64,000 bases of DNA from contig NZ_KQ130494.1 of NCBI RefSeq assembly GCF_001050375.1, positions 52,241 through 116,240 on the forward strand. The letters run 5' to 3'. The notes under the pieces are model-generated. The model was not told where the DNA came from and made no database searches. It was given only the letters and a program-made list of their open reading frames with translations. The DNA is from Catenovulum maritimum (GTDB taxonomy: Bacteria; Pseudomonadota; Gammaproteobacteria; Enterobacterales; Alteromonadaceae). The position numbers and the translations under genes are program-made. Below, piece after piece: positions 1 through 8,137 of the stretch (the stretch's first letter is position 1; every line of letters begins with the position of its first letter).

Positions 1-2
1 TT

Positions 3-143
3 ATTGGAGCTGGTGCAGTCGTCATTCCATCTGTTAATATAGGTGCAAGTACTGTAATAGGAGCTGGAGCAATAATTAATAAAAATGTGGACAGTAAAAC
101 CACAATTTACCCAGCAAAATCTGTAACAAAACAACGAAAATAA
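3..143 (+). CDS. C-terminal end of a NeuD/LegH-like sugar O/N-acyltransferase (partial, cut by window edge)
   Basis: Only the last 46 codons are present, in the frame that begins at base 3 and ends with TAA at 141-143. The translation is a run of hexapeptide repeats of the IGAGAVVI / IGASTVIGAGA type. This is the left-handed beta-helix of acyl-CoA-dependent acyltransferases. It ends in the short YPAKSV tail that NeuD-like proteins usually have as 'G.PAK'. The position directly before a CBS-linked nucleotidyltransferase and a CMP-nonulosonate synthetase suggests the acetyltransferase of a sialic or legionaminic acid pathway. That substrate is inferred from neighbours only, because the N-terminal half lies outside the window. 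Confidence 0.7.
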   Translation: MGAGAVVIPSVNIGASTVIGAGAIINKNVDSKTTIYPAKSVTKQRK

Positions 144-155
144 AAAAGGTATGGC

Positions 156-1205
156 ATGAGTCATTGTTGGCAAAATACTCTTATCTTAGAAACGAGCTCA
201 ATTAAACAGGCGCTTGAAGCCATTAATAATGAGGCATTGAGAGTAGCGATAGTTGTTGATGAAGAAAATAGGTTAAAAGGTACTCTAACGGATGGCGATG
301 TTCGCAGAGGGCTATTAAACGAAATTACAATTTCGGAACCCGTTTCTGCAGTGATGAACAGTAATCCGGTAGTGGCATTTGAAACTTCGTCAAAAGAACA
401 AGTTGTTGAATTAATGGAAGAAAATCAAATATTGTCGATACCACTCATTAATTCAGAAAGAGAAGTTGTTGGGCTCGAAACACTTTATGGCTTATTGCGC
501 AAAGAGCGATATGACAATCCTGTATTCTTAATGGCGGGAGGGTTTGGCACTCGACTAAGACCACTCACTGATAATTGCCCCAAACCACTGTTAAAAGTTG
601 GTGAAAAACCAATTCTAGAGACTCTGCTACTAAGTTTTATTAACGCAGGGTTTCACAACTTTTATATTTCAACCCATTACCTTCCTGAAATGATTAGAGA
701 ATATTTTGGAAATGGTGAAAAGTGGGGAGTAACCATAAATTATGTATATGAAGAAAAGCCTCTAGGCACCGGTGGCGCACTTGGATTATTGCCAAAAAGT
801 TTACCGGATTTGCCAGTAATTATGATGAATGGTGATATTTTAACTAAAGTAGACGTTGAGCGACTCCTTAATTTCCACAATTTAAATAATGCCAATGCAA
901 CCATGTGCGTTCGCGAATACGAATACAAAGTACCTTTCGGAGTAATTGAAAATGAGGGAAATGAAATTAAAAGTATGGTTGAAAAACCGACACATCGATT
1001 TCATGTGAATGCGGGCATATATGTTGTCAGTCGCAAAATAATAGATAGTGTCTTACCGAATGAAATAATTGATATGCCGACACTATTAGAAAGACACCTG
1101 GGCAACAAAATTTTGATGTTTCCTTTCTATGAGTACTGGTTAGATATTGGTCGAATGGATGACTTTGAGCGAGCTCAAGTAGATATTTTAAGTTTAGGTT
1201 TGTAA
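156..1205 (+). CDS. CBS-domain sugar-1-phosphate nucleotidyltransferase (PtmE-like)
   Basis: This 349-residue protein has two CBS motifs in residues 1-120, followed by a nucleotidyltransferase domain. The domain carries the signature LMAGGFGTRLRPLT and then CPKPLLKVGEKPILE (about 125-155). The MNGDIL motif and the late WLDIGRMDDFERA motif are typical of the RmlA/GlmU-like NTP_transferase fold. Known relatives with this CBS arrangement occur in legionaminic acid clusters, where PtmE makes GDP-GlcN from GlcN-1-phosphate. The activity here is inferred from that family and from the CMP-nonulosonate synthetase four bases downstream. ATG at 156 is the first usable start, because the ATG at 151 runs straight into TGA. 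The ribosome site (AAGG) is weak, so translation may be coupled to the upstream gene. Confidence 0.85.
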   Translation: MSHCWQNTLILETSSIKQALEAINNEALRVAIVVDEENRLKGTLTDGDVRRGLLNEITISEPVSAVMNSNPVVAFETSSKEQVVELMEENQILSIPLINSEREVVGLETLYGLLRKERYDNPVFLMAGGFGTRLRPLTDNCPKPLLKVGEKPILETLLLSFINAGFHNFYISTHYLPEMIREYFGNGEKWGVTINYVYEEKPLGTGGALGLLPKSLPDLPVIMMNGDILTKVDVERLLNFHNLNNANATMCVREYEYKVPFGVIENEGNEIKSMVEKPTHRFHVNAGIYVVSRKIIDSVLPNEIIDMPTLLERHLGNKILMFPFYEYWLDIGRMDDFERAQVDILSLGL

Positions 1206-1209
1206 CGTC

Positions 1210-1920
1210 ATGATTCAGAAAAAAATTCTTGGGGTTATTCCCGCACGAGCGGGAAGCAAGCGCTTGCCGGGGAAGAATGTAAAGGAATTAGCGGGCAAGC
1301 CTTTAATTCAGTGGACAATCGAAGCGGCCCTTGGTTCTGGTGTTTTAGATGATACTATTGTAAGCACTGATGACGCCGATATTTTAGAGCTTTCGAAGAC
1401 CTTGGGGTGTGAAGCTCCATTTTTACGTCCAGTCAATTTAGCGGGTGATGAAAGCTCATCGATTAGCGTTGTTCTTCACGCCCTAGATTATTTCGAACAA
1501 CAGGGCGTTGTTTATGAATACATTATGCTTTTACAGCCGACCTCTCCATTGAGAACGGCCAAACATATCTCAGATTCGGTCTCTTATTTAGATCAAAAAA
1601 ATGCAGATGCGGTAATTTCGGTTTGTGAAATGGAACATTCTCCTTTGTGGTCCAACGTCTTGGAAGATGACTGTAATATGGACTCCTTCCTAGCAGATGA
1701 AATAAAGAACAAACGAAGTCAAGACCTCCCTACACATTATCGTTTAAACGGAGCCCTCTATCTTGTAAATGCAAAAAGACTAAGAGAAGAAAAGTCATTT
1801 TTGTTATCGGGTAATAACTTTGCTTTCAAAATGGAGCAAAATTGTTCTGTGGATATAGACGAGTATTTAGACTTCGTCATTGCTGAAACTATTATTAAAA
1901 AAGAGGAACAGAATGCCTAA
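1210..1920 (+). CDS. CMP-nonulosonate (sialate/legionaminate) cytidylyltransferase
   Basis: The enzyme is expected to activate a nine-carbon nonulosonic acid with CTP to give the CMP-sugar donor used by sialyltransferase-type enzymes. The 236-residue protein begins with IPARAGSKRLPGKNVKEL, the CTP-binding loop of the NeuA/LegF/PseF family. It continues with LLQPTSPLRTAKHI and ends in a VDIDEYLDFVIAE motif, also diagnostic. Length is normal for single-domain members. With the PtmE-like gene upstream, legionaminic acid (LegF/PtmB) is more likely than N-acetylneuraminic acid. The sequence alone cannot separate the two. The gene overlaps the next one by eight bases, so the two are likely co-translated. 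Confidence 0.88.
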   Translation: MIQKKILGVIPARAGSKRLPGKNVKELAGKPLIQWTIEAALGSGVLDDTIVSTDDADILELSKTLGCEAPFLRPVNLAGDESSSISVVLHALDYFEQQGVVYEYIMLLQPTSPLRTAKHISDSVSYLDQKNADAVISVCEMEHSPLWSNVLEDDCNMDSFLADEIKNKRSQDLPTHYRLNGALYLVNAKRLREEKSFLLSGNNFAFKMEQNCSVDIDEYLDFVIAETIIKKEEQNA

Positions 1921-2878
1921 CATTCTAATTGTCGGAGCGGGACAACTAGGTAGTCGTCATTTACAGGGGGCTGTTCAAAGCGAATTGGCCCTAAATATTG
2001 TCGTAGTCGACCCTTCTTCCGATTCTTTGGCAGTGGCCAAAAGCAGAGCTGAAGAGATCGAGTTAGGCAATCCGAAAACTGCTGTCGAGTATATAAACGC
2101 CGTGAGTCAAGGTTCTGAATTTGATGTCGTGATCATAGCGACAACCGCAAATATCCGTTATCGGGTTTTCAAAGACCTCGTTGACGCCTGCCAGATCAAG
2201 AATGTTGTATTCGAAAAAGTGTTGTTTCAAAAAGCTGCCGAATATGAGTTAGCAGAAAGCTTGTTGAGGGAAAACAATATTAAAGCATGGGTCAATTGTC
2301 CGAGACGTCAAAACGCAACTTATCAAAGTTTGTTGTCTTTAGTTGAAAATGAAACTTCGTTTGACATGACGGTTTCCGGTAATAGCTGGGGCTTAGCATG
2401 TAACGGCATCCATTTTGTCGACCTATTTGCATACTTATCAGGAACTACCGAGATTACCCTCTTTCCGAAACTTTGTGACAAATCAGTGATGGAAAGTAAA
2501 AGGTCCGGGTTTTATGAGGTTCTCGGCACAATCGAATGCAAATCGTCAAATGACAAGAACATGATATTGAGTTGTGACGACGGTGATTCGATCTCCGTAA
2601 ACGTTGAAATTCGTACTCCTAATTTTACAATACTGATACAAGAAACGGCAGGTAAACTAACGATTGAAAGAAATGGTGAACGCGTGGAAACACAATTTAA
2701 GGCGGTGTTCCAAAGTCAGTTAACTCACGTGTTAATCGAAGACATTATCAAGACTCAAAGCTGTAAACTGACGACTTTCTCTGATTCGAAAAGTCTTCAC
2801 GTGCCATTCATTAACACAATAAAAACGCATCTTGAAAATTCGTTGAATAAGCAATTTGAAGCTTGTCCAATAACTTAG
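1913..2878 (+). CDS. Gfo/Idh/MocA-family oxidoreductase, nonulosonate cluster
   Basis: The product is a Rossmann-fold oxidoreductase of 321 residues starting at ATG 1913. The N-terminal NILIVGAGQLGSRHL is the NAD(P)-binding glycine loop. VVFEKVLFQ (about residue 90-100) stands where the family has its EKP lysine motif, so the lysine position is kept but the proline is not. The open frame extends 11 codons upstream to 1880. ATG 1913 is preferred because AGAGGA lies just before it and the glycine loop then falls at the usual distance. It overlaps the cytidylyltransferase stop. Homologues are common in legionaminate and other nonulosonate loci, but their reaction is mostly unproven. No substrate is assigned here. 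Confidence 0.75.
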   Translation: MPNILIVGAGQLGSRHLQGAVQSELALNIVVVDPSSDSLAVAKSRAEEIELGNPKTAVEYINAVSQGSEFDVVIIATTANIRYRVFKDLVDACQIKNVVFEKVLFQKAAEYELAESLLRENNIKAWVNCPRRQNATYQSLLSLVENETSFDMTVSGNSWGLACNGIHFVDLFAYLSGTTEITLFPKLCDKSVMESKRSGFYEVLGTIECKSSNDKNMILSCDDGDSISVNVEIRTPNFTILIQETAGKLTIERNGERVETQFKAVFQSQLTHVLIEDIIKTQSCKLTTFSDSKSLHVPFINTIKTHLENSLNKQFEACPIT

Positions 2879-2894
2879 GCTTATAGGAATTAAT

Positions 2895-3830
2895 ATGATC
2901 TGGTTGATCGGTGCTGGCGGCATGTCAGTTGACTACGTAAAAGTTTTAGCGGCGCAAGAACAAGAATTCAAAGTGATTGGAAGAAGCGAAAGCTCTGCAA
3001 CTACTTTCGAAGAAAAGACGGGTCAAAAAGTTGTGGTTGGAGGAGTGGAAAAGTATTTGGAAACCTCTCCACAAAAACCTGATGCAGCAATTGTAAGTGT
3101 GGGTATAGATCAGCTGTACAATACAACAATGATGCTCTTAGAGTATGGTGTTGACAAGATTCTAGTAGAAAAGCCTGGGGCAAAAAAAGTTGAAGAAATA
3201 CGCATGTTGGCTAATTTAGCTAGGGAGAAGAATTCAAAAGTCTTTATTGCATATAATAGAAGATTTTATGCCAGCGTGTGTAAACTTAAAGAAAATCTAA
3301 TGGCTGAAGGCGGAATTACGTCATTTAATTTTGAGTTTACAGAGTGGGCACATGTAATTGAAACGTTAAATAAACCGAAAGATGAATTATCTAACTGGTT
3401 TCTGGCTAACTCTACACACGTAGTCGATTTAGCATTCCATTTAGGTGGTAAACCCAGGGAGCTTTCATCGTATGTCGGTGGTGAATTAGAATGGCATCCA
3501 TCAGGTGCTGTATTTTCAGGCGCAGGAATAAGTGTGCATGGCGCATTATTCAATTATATGGCTAATTGGAGTTCCGCTGGTCGCTGGAGTCTCGAGTTTT
3601 TAACAAAAAAAAGTAGGTACTATTTAAAACCAATGGAGAAAATACAAAGGCAACTTAATGGAACAATAAAAATAGAGCCTGTTGAAATTGAATCTCAATT
3701 AGATGATGAATTTAAACCAGGGTTATATCTGCAGACAAAGGCGTTTCTTGAAGGTGATTCAGAAAATCTTTGCCATATAGATGAGCATGTTGAGAGTATG
3801 ACCTTCTATCAAAAGATAGCAAATTATTAG
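2895..3830 (+). CDS. Gfo/Idh/MocA-family oxidoreductase (second copy)
   Basis: This 311-residue protein begins with the nucleotide-binding loop WLIGAGGMSVDYVK. It carries the family motif VEKPGAKKVEEI (about residues 90-101) and then FIAYNRRFYASV, the usual YNRR segment near the active site. A conserved STHVVDLAFHLGG stretch supplies the expected His/Asp pair. It is shorter than typical sugar dehydrogenases (about 340). The TAGGAATT ribosome site lies before ATG 2895, 16 bases after the preceding stop. Two adjacent, divergent members of the family suggest successive oxidation/reduction or epimerisation steps on one sugar. The substrate cannot be read from the sequence. Confidence 0.75.
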   Translation: MIWLIGAGGMSVDYVKVLAAQEQEFKVIGRSESSATTFEEKTGQKVVVGGVEKYLETSPQKPDAAIVSVGIDQLYNTTMMLLEYGVDKILVEKPGAKKVEEIRMLANLAREKNSKVFIAYNRRFYASVCKLKENLMAEGGITSFNFEFTEWAHVIETLNKPKDELSNWFLANSTHVVDLAFHLGGKPRELSSYVGGELEWHPSGAVFSGAGISVHGALFNYMANWSSAGRWSLEFLTKKSRYYLKPMEKIQRQLNGTIKIEPVEIESQLDDEFKPGLYLQTKAFLEGDSENLCHIDEHVESMTFYQKIANY

Positions 3831-3893
3831 TCCCTGTTTATTTTGATTTAGCTATTTTTTGAAAGATAGCAATTCTTGAGGCCAATCTTTTTG

Positions 3894-5183
3894 ATGAAAG
3901 TTTTAAATTTAGTTTCTCGCTATAAAAACGGGAACTTGAACTCGTTTGCAATTATCTCAACACTAAGTGTTGCCAATGCGGTCTTTCCATTTCTGTTGTT
4001 ACCAATATTGACTAATGAACTTGAGCAAAGTGAGTTTGGAATGTTGGTTATAATGGAAGCATTTTTGGCTTTGTTGGCTCCATTGATTCATTGCTCATTA
4101 GGGGGGCTACTTGTCGAATATTATAGGTTAGAAAAAGAAGATTTTAAATCGTATTTATTCAATACACTATTATTGGCTCTTCCATTTTTTTTACTAGCAA
4201 TGTTAATAACAAATATCTTCGCAGAATTTTTTGTAGATATATTTGGAGCAAATAGAGGTTGGTTGCTTATATTGCCGATACTTTGCTTTATAAATGTTGT
4301 AAACCAAATAACCGTGGTACTGTTTCAATGTCAGAAAAAGTATGGCCTTTTTGGTTTGTTTTTGCTTGGGCCAAATCTGTTAACTTTCATAATCACGTTA
4401 ATTTTACTAAATAACACAGGCTTGGGTTGGGAGTCAAAGTTGTATGCGATGCTTGGTGTCGCAAGTGTTTATTCGATGTTTTCCATTTACATTGTTTTAC
4501 GCGAATCTGACAAGCATAGGTTTTTGAATTTAGCAACAGTAAAAAGTAATTTAGCTTATACAATGCCTTTATTGCCCCATACCCTGATGGCAGCTTTGTA
4601 TTTTATGTCGGACAGATTAATATTATCTAACATGTTAGGTGCGGAGGCGGTTGCAATTTATGCGAGTGGTTTACAACTTGCATTGATCATGTCTGTTTTG
4701 CAGAACTCCCTCAGTAAGGCATGGTCTCCATTTGTTATAAAGTACTTAAGCAAAACTTCCGATGAGAATCAGCTTTGTCCTGTTGCATTGAAAAAAATGC
4801 GTAAATATATGTTTTTAGCATGTTTTTTTGTTGTTTTAGCGGCTTTGTTTGTCTCAGTTTCTATTTGGTATTTAGTTGATATATTGTTGCCTCCACAATA
4901 TCAAGAAGCTAAATATACGGGTGTAATTTTGGTAATAGGGTTTATGTTTCTAGGATTCTACAAAATATTCTCGCCAATACTTTGGTACTTTAAAAAGACT
5001 TCACAACTGTCAAAGGTCACTACTGTAGTATTTGTTTTGAATATAGTCTTTAACCTTATGTTCATTCCCCAATTTGGTATAATCGGTGCGAGCATTTCAA
5101 CACTTTCATGTCTGTTTTTGCAATTTGCATTGACACAGATGTATATAGAGCAAACTTTAAAGAGTAACTTGGTAAAGGCCTAA
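3894..5183 (+). CDS. Wzx-like polysaccharide flippase (MOP superfamily)
   Basis: The protein (429 residues from ATG 3894) is almost entirely hydrophobic, with about 12 predicted membrane segments. It shows the PST/MATE-like layout of Wzx proteins: an early PILTNELEQSEFG loop and repeated aromatic-rich helices. Wzx proteins move undecaprenyl-linked repeat units across the inner membrane. The frame also opens at a TTG (3876), which would add six residues. ATG 3894 was chosen because GAGG at 3878-3881 precedes it. A Wzy-like gene downstream supports a Wzx/Wzy pathway. A sharp rise in A/T content relative to the housekeeping genes is visible from here to about 10,400. Confidence 0.8.
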   Translation: MKVLNLVSRYKNGNLNSFAIISTLSVANAVFPFLLLPILTNELEQSEFGMLVIMEAFLALLAPLIHCSLGGLLVEYYRLEKEDFKSYLFNTLLLALPFFLLAMLITNIFAEFFVDIFGANRGWLLILPILCFINVVNQITVVLFQCQKKYGLFGLFLLGPNLLTFIITLILLNNTGLGWESKLYAMLGVASVYSMFSIYIVLRESDKHRFLNLATVKSNLAYTMPLLPHTLMAALYFMSDRLILSNMLGAEAVAIYASGLQLALIMSVLQNSLSKAWSPFVIKYLSKTSDENQLCPVALKKMRKYMFLACFFVVLAALFVSVSIWYLVDILLPPQYQEAKYTGVILVIGFMFLGFYKIFSPILWYFKKTSQLSKVTTVVFVLNIVFNLMFIPQFGIIGASISTLSCLFLQFALTQMYIEQTLKSNLVKA

Positions 5184-5191
5184 CTTCGCTA

Positions 5192-6160
5192 ATGAAAAAC
5201 AATTTGTATTTGATAATTCAACCGCTGCAATATCTGCAAGCTTTAGAATTAGTAGACAGGAACGAATTTAATACTTTGTTCGTCCTTAAAACAGGCGCTA
5301 TTGATCAAATGAAAAGGTTAGTAAACGAAAGTGATTGGGATCGCGTTGTTTGGGTAAACTTCTCAGGGACCGTGTTAGATATTATTAAAAATATTGTTTT
5401 TGTGAAAAGTATATTGGAAGAGTTTCGTGGCATAGAAAAGCTGGTTGTAAGTTCATTTTATAATGAATTTGTAAACTGTTTAGCTAACGGTTTGCAATCA
5501 AAAGAATTAATCCTCTTAGAAGATGGAAATGCGACACTATTACTAGAACATGGGGTTAAATATAATTCTTTTAGGTTCAAGATTAAAAAGGTATTTACTT
5601 TTATCTTTGGGTTCAATGTTCAACCTATGAGCAAAGTGAATTTATATCTTTTAAAGAGAAAAAACGTTATAGACTTACCAAGTTTTGCTAAAAATGCATA
5701 TTATTTTGACTTTAAACGTTTGAAAAAGCGGTTAACAGCTTTTCAAAGGTCAGATAAAGTTTGTTTTATAAGTTCTGCATTTATAAATGCAGGAATTATG
5801 AAGAAAAGTAATTATATTAACTTTTTAAAAGAAGTAATTAACGTTTACCCGTCTAAAACGTTTGAAATAGTTTTACACCGATTCGATAATGCAGAAGACT
5901 TTTCAAGTTTACTAGAACTTGACAATGTATTTATAACAGAATCTACAGGACCCATTGAGTTAATGTTCAATAAAAATAAATCTTTACCATCTAAAGTCAT
6001 TTCCGCTGGGTCCGGTGCGACAGAGACTTTAGAAACTATTTACGGAATAAAAGTTGAAGTAGTTCTACCTCATTTAAAATGGGTCGAAGAAGAGTTTCAT
6101 CAGCAAATGAATATTATGGTTTCCCATTTCAACAAACATCACATTGTTAGTCGGCTTTAG
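5192..6160 (+). CDS. GT52/polysialyltransferase-like protein, candidate nonulosonyltransferase
   Basis: This 322-residue cytoplasmic-looking protein has no close household name. Its layout resembles bacterial sialyltransferases of the GT52 / PF07388 type. LILLEDGNATL (about residue 108-118) fits the acidic D/E-D/E-G motif. EIVLHRFDN (about 225-233) lies where those enzymes have an HP motif, although the proline is replaced by arginine. ESTGPIELMF followed by VISAGSGATETL (about 250-282) matches the P-E and serine-rich CMP-binding region. A CMP-nonulosonate synthetase in the same cluster makes a donor available. This is inference from motif order. A different glycosyltransferase family remains possible. 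Confidence 0.5.
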   Translation: MKNNLYLIIQPLQYLQALELVDRNEFNTLFVLKTGAIDQMKRLVNESDWDRVVWVNFSGTVLDIIKNIVFVKSILEEFRGIEKLVVSSFYNEFVNCLANGLQSKELILLEDGNATLLLEHGVKYNSFRFKIKKVFTFIFGFNVQPMSKVNLYLLKRKNVIDLPSFAKNAYYFDFKRLKKRLTAFQRSDKVCFISSAFINAGIMKKSNYINFLKEVINVYPSKTFEIVLHRFDNAEDFSSLLELDNVFITESTGPIELMFNKNKSLPSKVISAGSGATETLETIYGIKVEVVLPHLKWVEEEFHQQMNIMVSHFNKHHIVSRL

Positions 6161-6168
6161 GATATAAA

Positions 6169-6693
6169 ATGATAAGATTAATTCGATTTATACGAGTAAA
6201 GTATATAAGGGCTCTGCAGTTTATCTGGAGGTTTAAAGTAAAGTGGTTAGCGAAAAAATGCGGTAGTAAGATATATGTTGGTAATTCGTCCACAGTAAAT
6301 AAAAACACTGAGCTTGGTAATTATTTTAGTACAAATGGTCTTGTAGTGAGAGGGGAAGGTTGTGTTTCGTTCGGTGATTATGTGCACACTGGCCAGGAAT
6401 TACTCGTAATTACCAGTAACCACAATTTTAAAACGGCGACAATTTTACCCTACGACGACACCCATGAATTAAAAAATATTATCGTTGAGGATGCAGTATG
6501 GATTGGGGACAGAGTTACAATAATTGGTAATGTTGTGATTGGAGAAGGCGCAATTATACAAGCTGGTAGCGTAGTTGTTACAGACATACCAAAATTAGCG
6601 ATAGCAGGTGGGAACCCTGCAAAAGTTTTTAAGTATCGAGATGAAAATCACTATTTCGAGCTAAAGTCTGAAAATAAATTTCTTACATTCTAA
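6169..6693 (+). CDS. Hexapeptide-repeat O-acetyltransferase (WbbJ/LacA type)
   Basis: The 174-residue product has an N-terminal basic/hydrophobic stretch (RFIRVKYIRALQFIW) and then a left-handed beta-helix of hexapeptide repeats. The C-terminal signature VWIGDRVTIIGNVVIGEG, followed by VVTDIPKLAIAGGNPAKVF, is the acetyl-CoA and acceptor-binding coil of the CysE/LacA/NodL superfamily. The catalytic-type histidine is in TSNHNFKT. In a polysaccharide locus this family usually O-acetylates a sugar of the repeat unit. It starts at ATG 6169, eight bases after the preceding stop, with AGGATA as ribosome site. The acceptor is unknown. Confidence 0.8.
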   Translation: MIRLIRFIRVKYIRALQFIWRFKVKWLAKKCGSKIYVGNSSTVNKNTELGNYFSTNGLVVRGEGCVSFGDYVHTGQELLVITSNHNFKTATILPYDDTHELKNIIVEDAVWIGDRVTIIGNVVIGEGAIIQAGSVVVTDIPKLAIAGGNPAKVFKYRDENHYFELKSENKFLTF

Positions 6694-6704
6694 GTTTTGA
6701 TTTC

Positions 6705-7952
6705 GTGATAGATAATAAATTAACGTCATTTAAATTGGCCAATTACTCTTTTAAGACTTATGTTTTCTATTTGAGTATTCTCTGGATGTTCGTCAATTAT
6801 GGTGGCGGAGGAGACAATCCATATAGTGGCTCAGGTGTTCGTTGGTTATTAATAACGATACCGTTATTGGCCTTTATTGCGATAAGCTCAGCATTAATTT
6901 TGTTTAGGATGAGAATAAACGCTAGCGCACCAAATAAGTTTCTAATTTGTTATCTATTCTTTTGTAGTGTTGTTGCTTTTCTAAATGCAGATATAAAACA
7001 CTTCGCAGAGGTGTTCCGTTGGGTCATTCCTTTGATTCTTGTTATACATTTTCGATTAACAGTCAGTCTGAAATTTATTAACTTTCTCTATTGCTTTGCG
7101 ATATTTGCTGTAGTTATTACGTATGTCCCTAATGTTTCAGAGTTTGGATATTTACCCGGGCAAACGATATTAAATTTGCATCAAGGGATGTGGTGGAGGG
7201 TGTCTATTTGGAACTACGTCACTCCACCGTATTCTGCCGCATTTTCTGTTATAGTTTTCTTTGCTAATTATTTTTTAAATAAAGGTAAATCAAGATATTT
7301 TTTCTATTTGATAAGTCTTTATTTTTTGATGCTTAGTGGCAGTCGCACTAGCTATTTCATTTTTATTTATTGTTTTATTGTCGCAGAATTATTTAGTAAG
7401 AAAGGCTTGGTATACAACATGAAGTTCATAATGATACCAATGTTAGGTGCAGGTTTATTATTTATTTTACAAGTAAGTGCGGATTTAATCCCTTTTTTGG
7501 GCATAAAGAATGAAATTTTTAATAGTGTTGTCTTAAGGAATGCTGAAGCAGGAGGTGACGCAACTAACCTTTCATCTAGGCTCATCATTATAGTTGAGCA
7601 AATAAGTATGGTACTTGATAAAGGTGCGATTAGCATTCTTGGTTTGGGTTCTTCGATATATGCTTCTCCAAATTGGACCTCAAATGGCGGGTTCATGGGG
7701 CAAACAACGGATTCCTATTTAACGCACTTGTTATTTCGAGACGGCATTGCAGTCATTTTTCTAGTATTTTCGTTTATTGCCTTGTTTAAAAATGCTATGC
7801 AAGAACGAAACTTTTTTGCATTCATAGTGTTAAACGCGTTGTTGTTTTATACAATCGGCTATGGTGCGTGGCTGAATATGACAAGCCCAGTATTCTTGTT
7901 GTATGTTGGCTGTTTGTTTAAACGTAAGATTATAAATCCTAGTCCAAATTAA
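6705..7952 (+). CDS. Wzy-like O-antigen/polysaccharide polymerase
   Basis: A 415-residue polytopic membrane protein with roughly ten hydrophobic segments and one larger polar loop (about 275-335). The sequence LMLSGSRTSYFIF, roughly in the middle, is the SGSRT signature frequent in Wzy/WaaL-type polymerases and ligases. Wzy polymerises repeat units at the periplasmic face. The start is GTG at 6705, 11 bases after the acetyltransferase stop. A 185-base gap follows (7953-8137), with a weak hairpin (arms 7957-7961 and 7972-7976) and no clear promoter. Wzy proteins are too variable for a stronger family claim. Confidence 0.72.
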   Translation: MIDNKLTSFKLANYSFKTYVFYLSILWMFVNYGGGGDNPYSGSGVRWLLITIPLLAFIAISSALILFRMRINASAPNKFLICYLFFCSVVAFLNADIKHFAEVFRWVIPLILVIHFRLTVSLKFINFLYCFAIFAVVITYVPNVSEFGYLPGQTILNLHQGMWWRVSIWNYVTPPYSAAFSVIVFFANYFLNKGKSRYFFYLISLYFLMLSGSRTSYFIFIYCFIVAELFSKKGLVYNMKFIMIPMLGAGLLFILQVSADLIPFLGIKNEIFNSVVLRNAEAGGDATNLSSRLIIIVEQISMVLDKGAISILGLGSSIYASPNWTSNGGFMGQTTDSYLTHLLFRDGIAVIFLVFSFIALFKNAMQERNFFAFIVLNALLFYTIGYGAWLNMTSPVFLLYVGCLFKRKIINPSPN

Positions 7953-8137
7953 TATGGGTCTTATTGTTTTTAGACCTTTCATATGTGTTTTGTGGTCAGA
8001 GTAAGGTTTATCTAGTCTATTTAGATTAAGTTTCCGACGAAGAAAATGAGGTGGCTACTTTTAGTAGGAGGTTTTAATTTCCTCAACTTCCGCTTTTACG
8101 ATTAAATTAAGAGGAAATTATTTTTGGGGTTATTGAC

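Noticed and set aside
1880..1912. Upstream extension of the first oxidoreductase
   Set aside because: The extension would add 11 residues, overlap the previous gene further and lack a ribosome site. ATG 1913 fits better.
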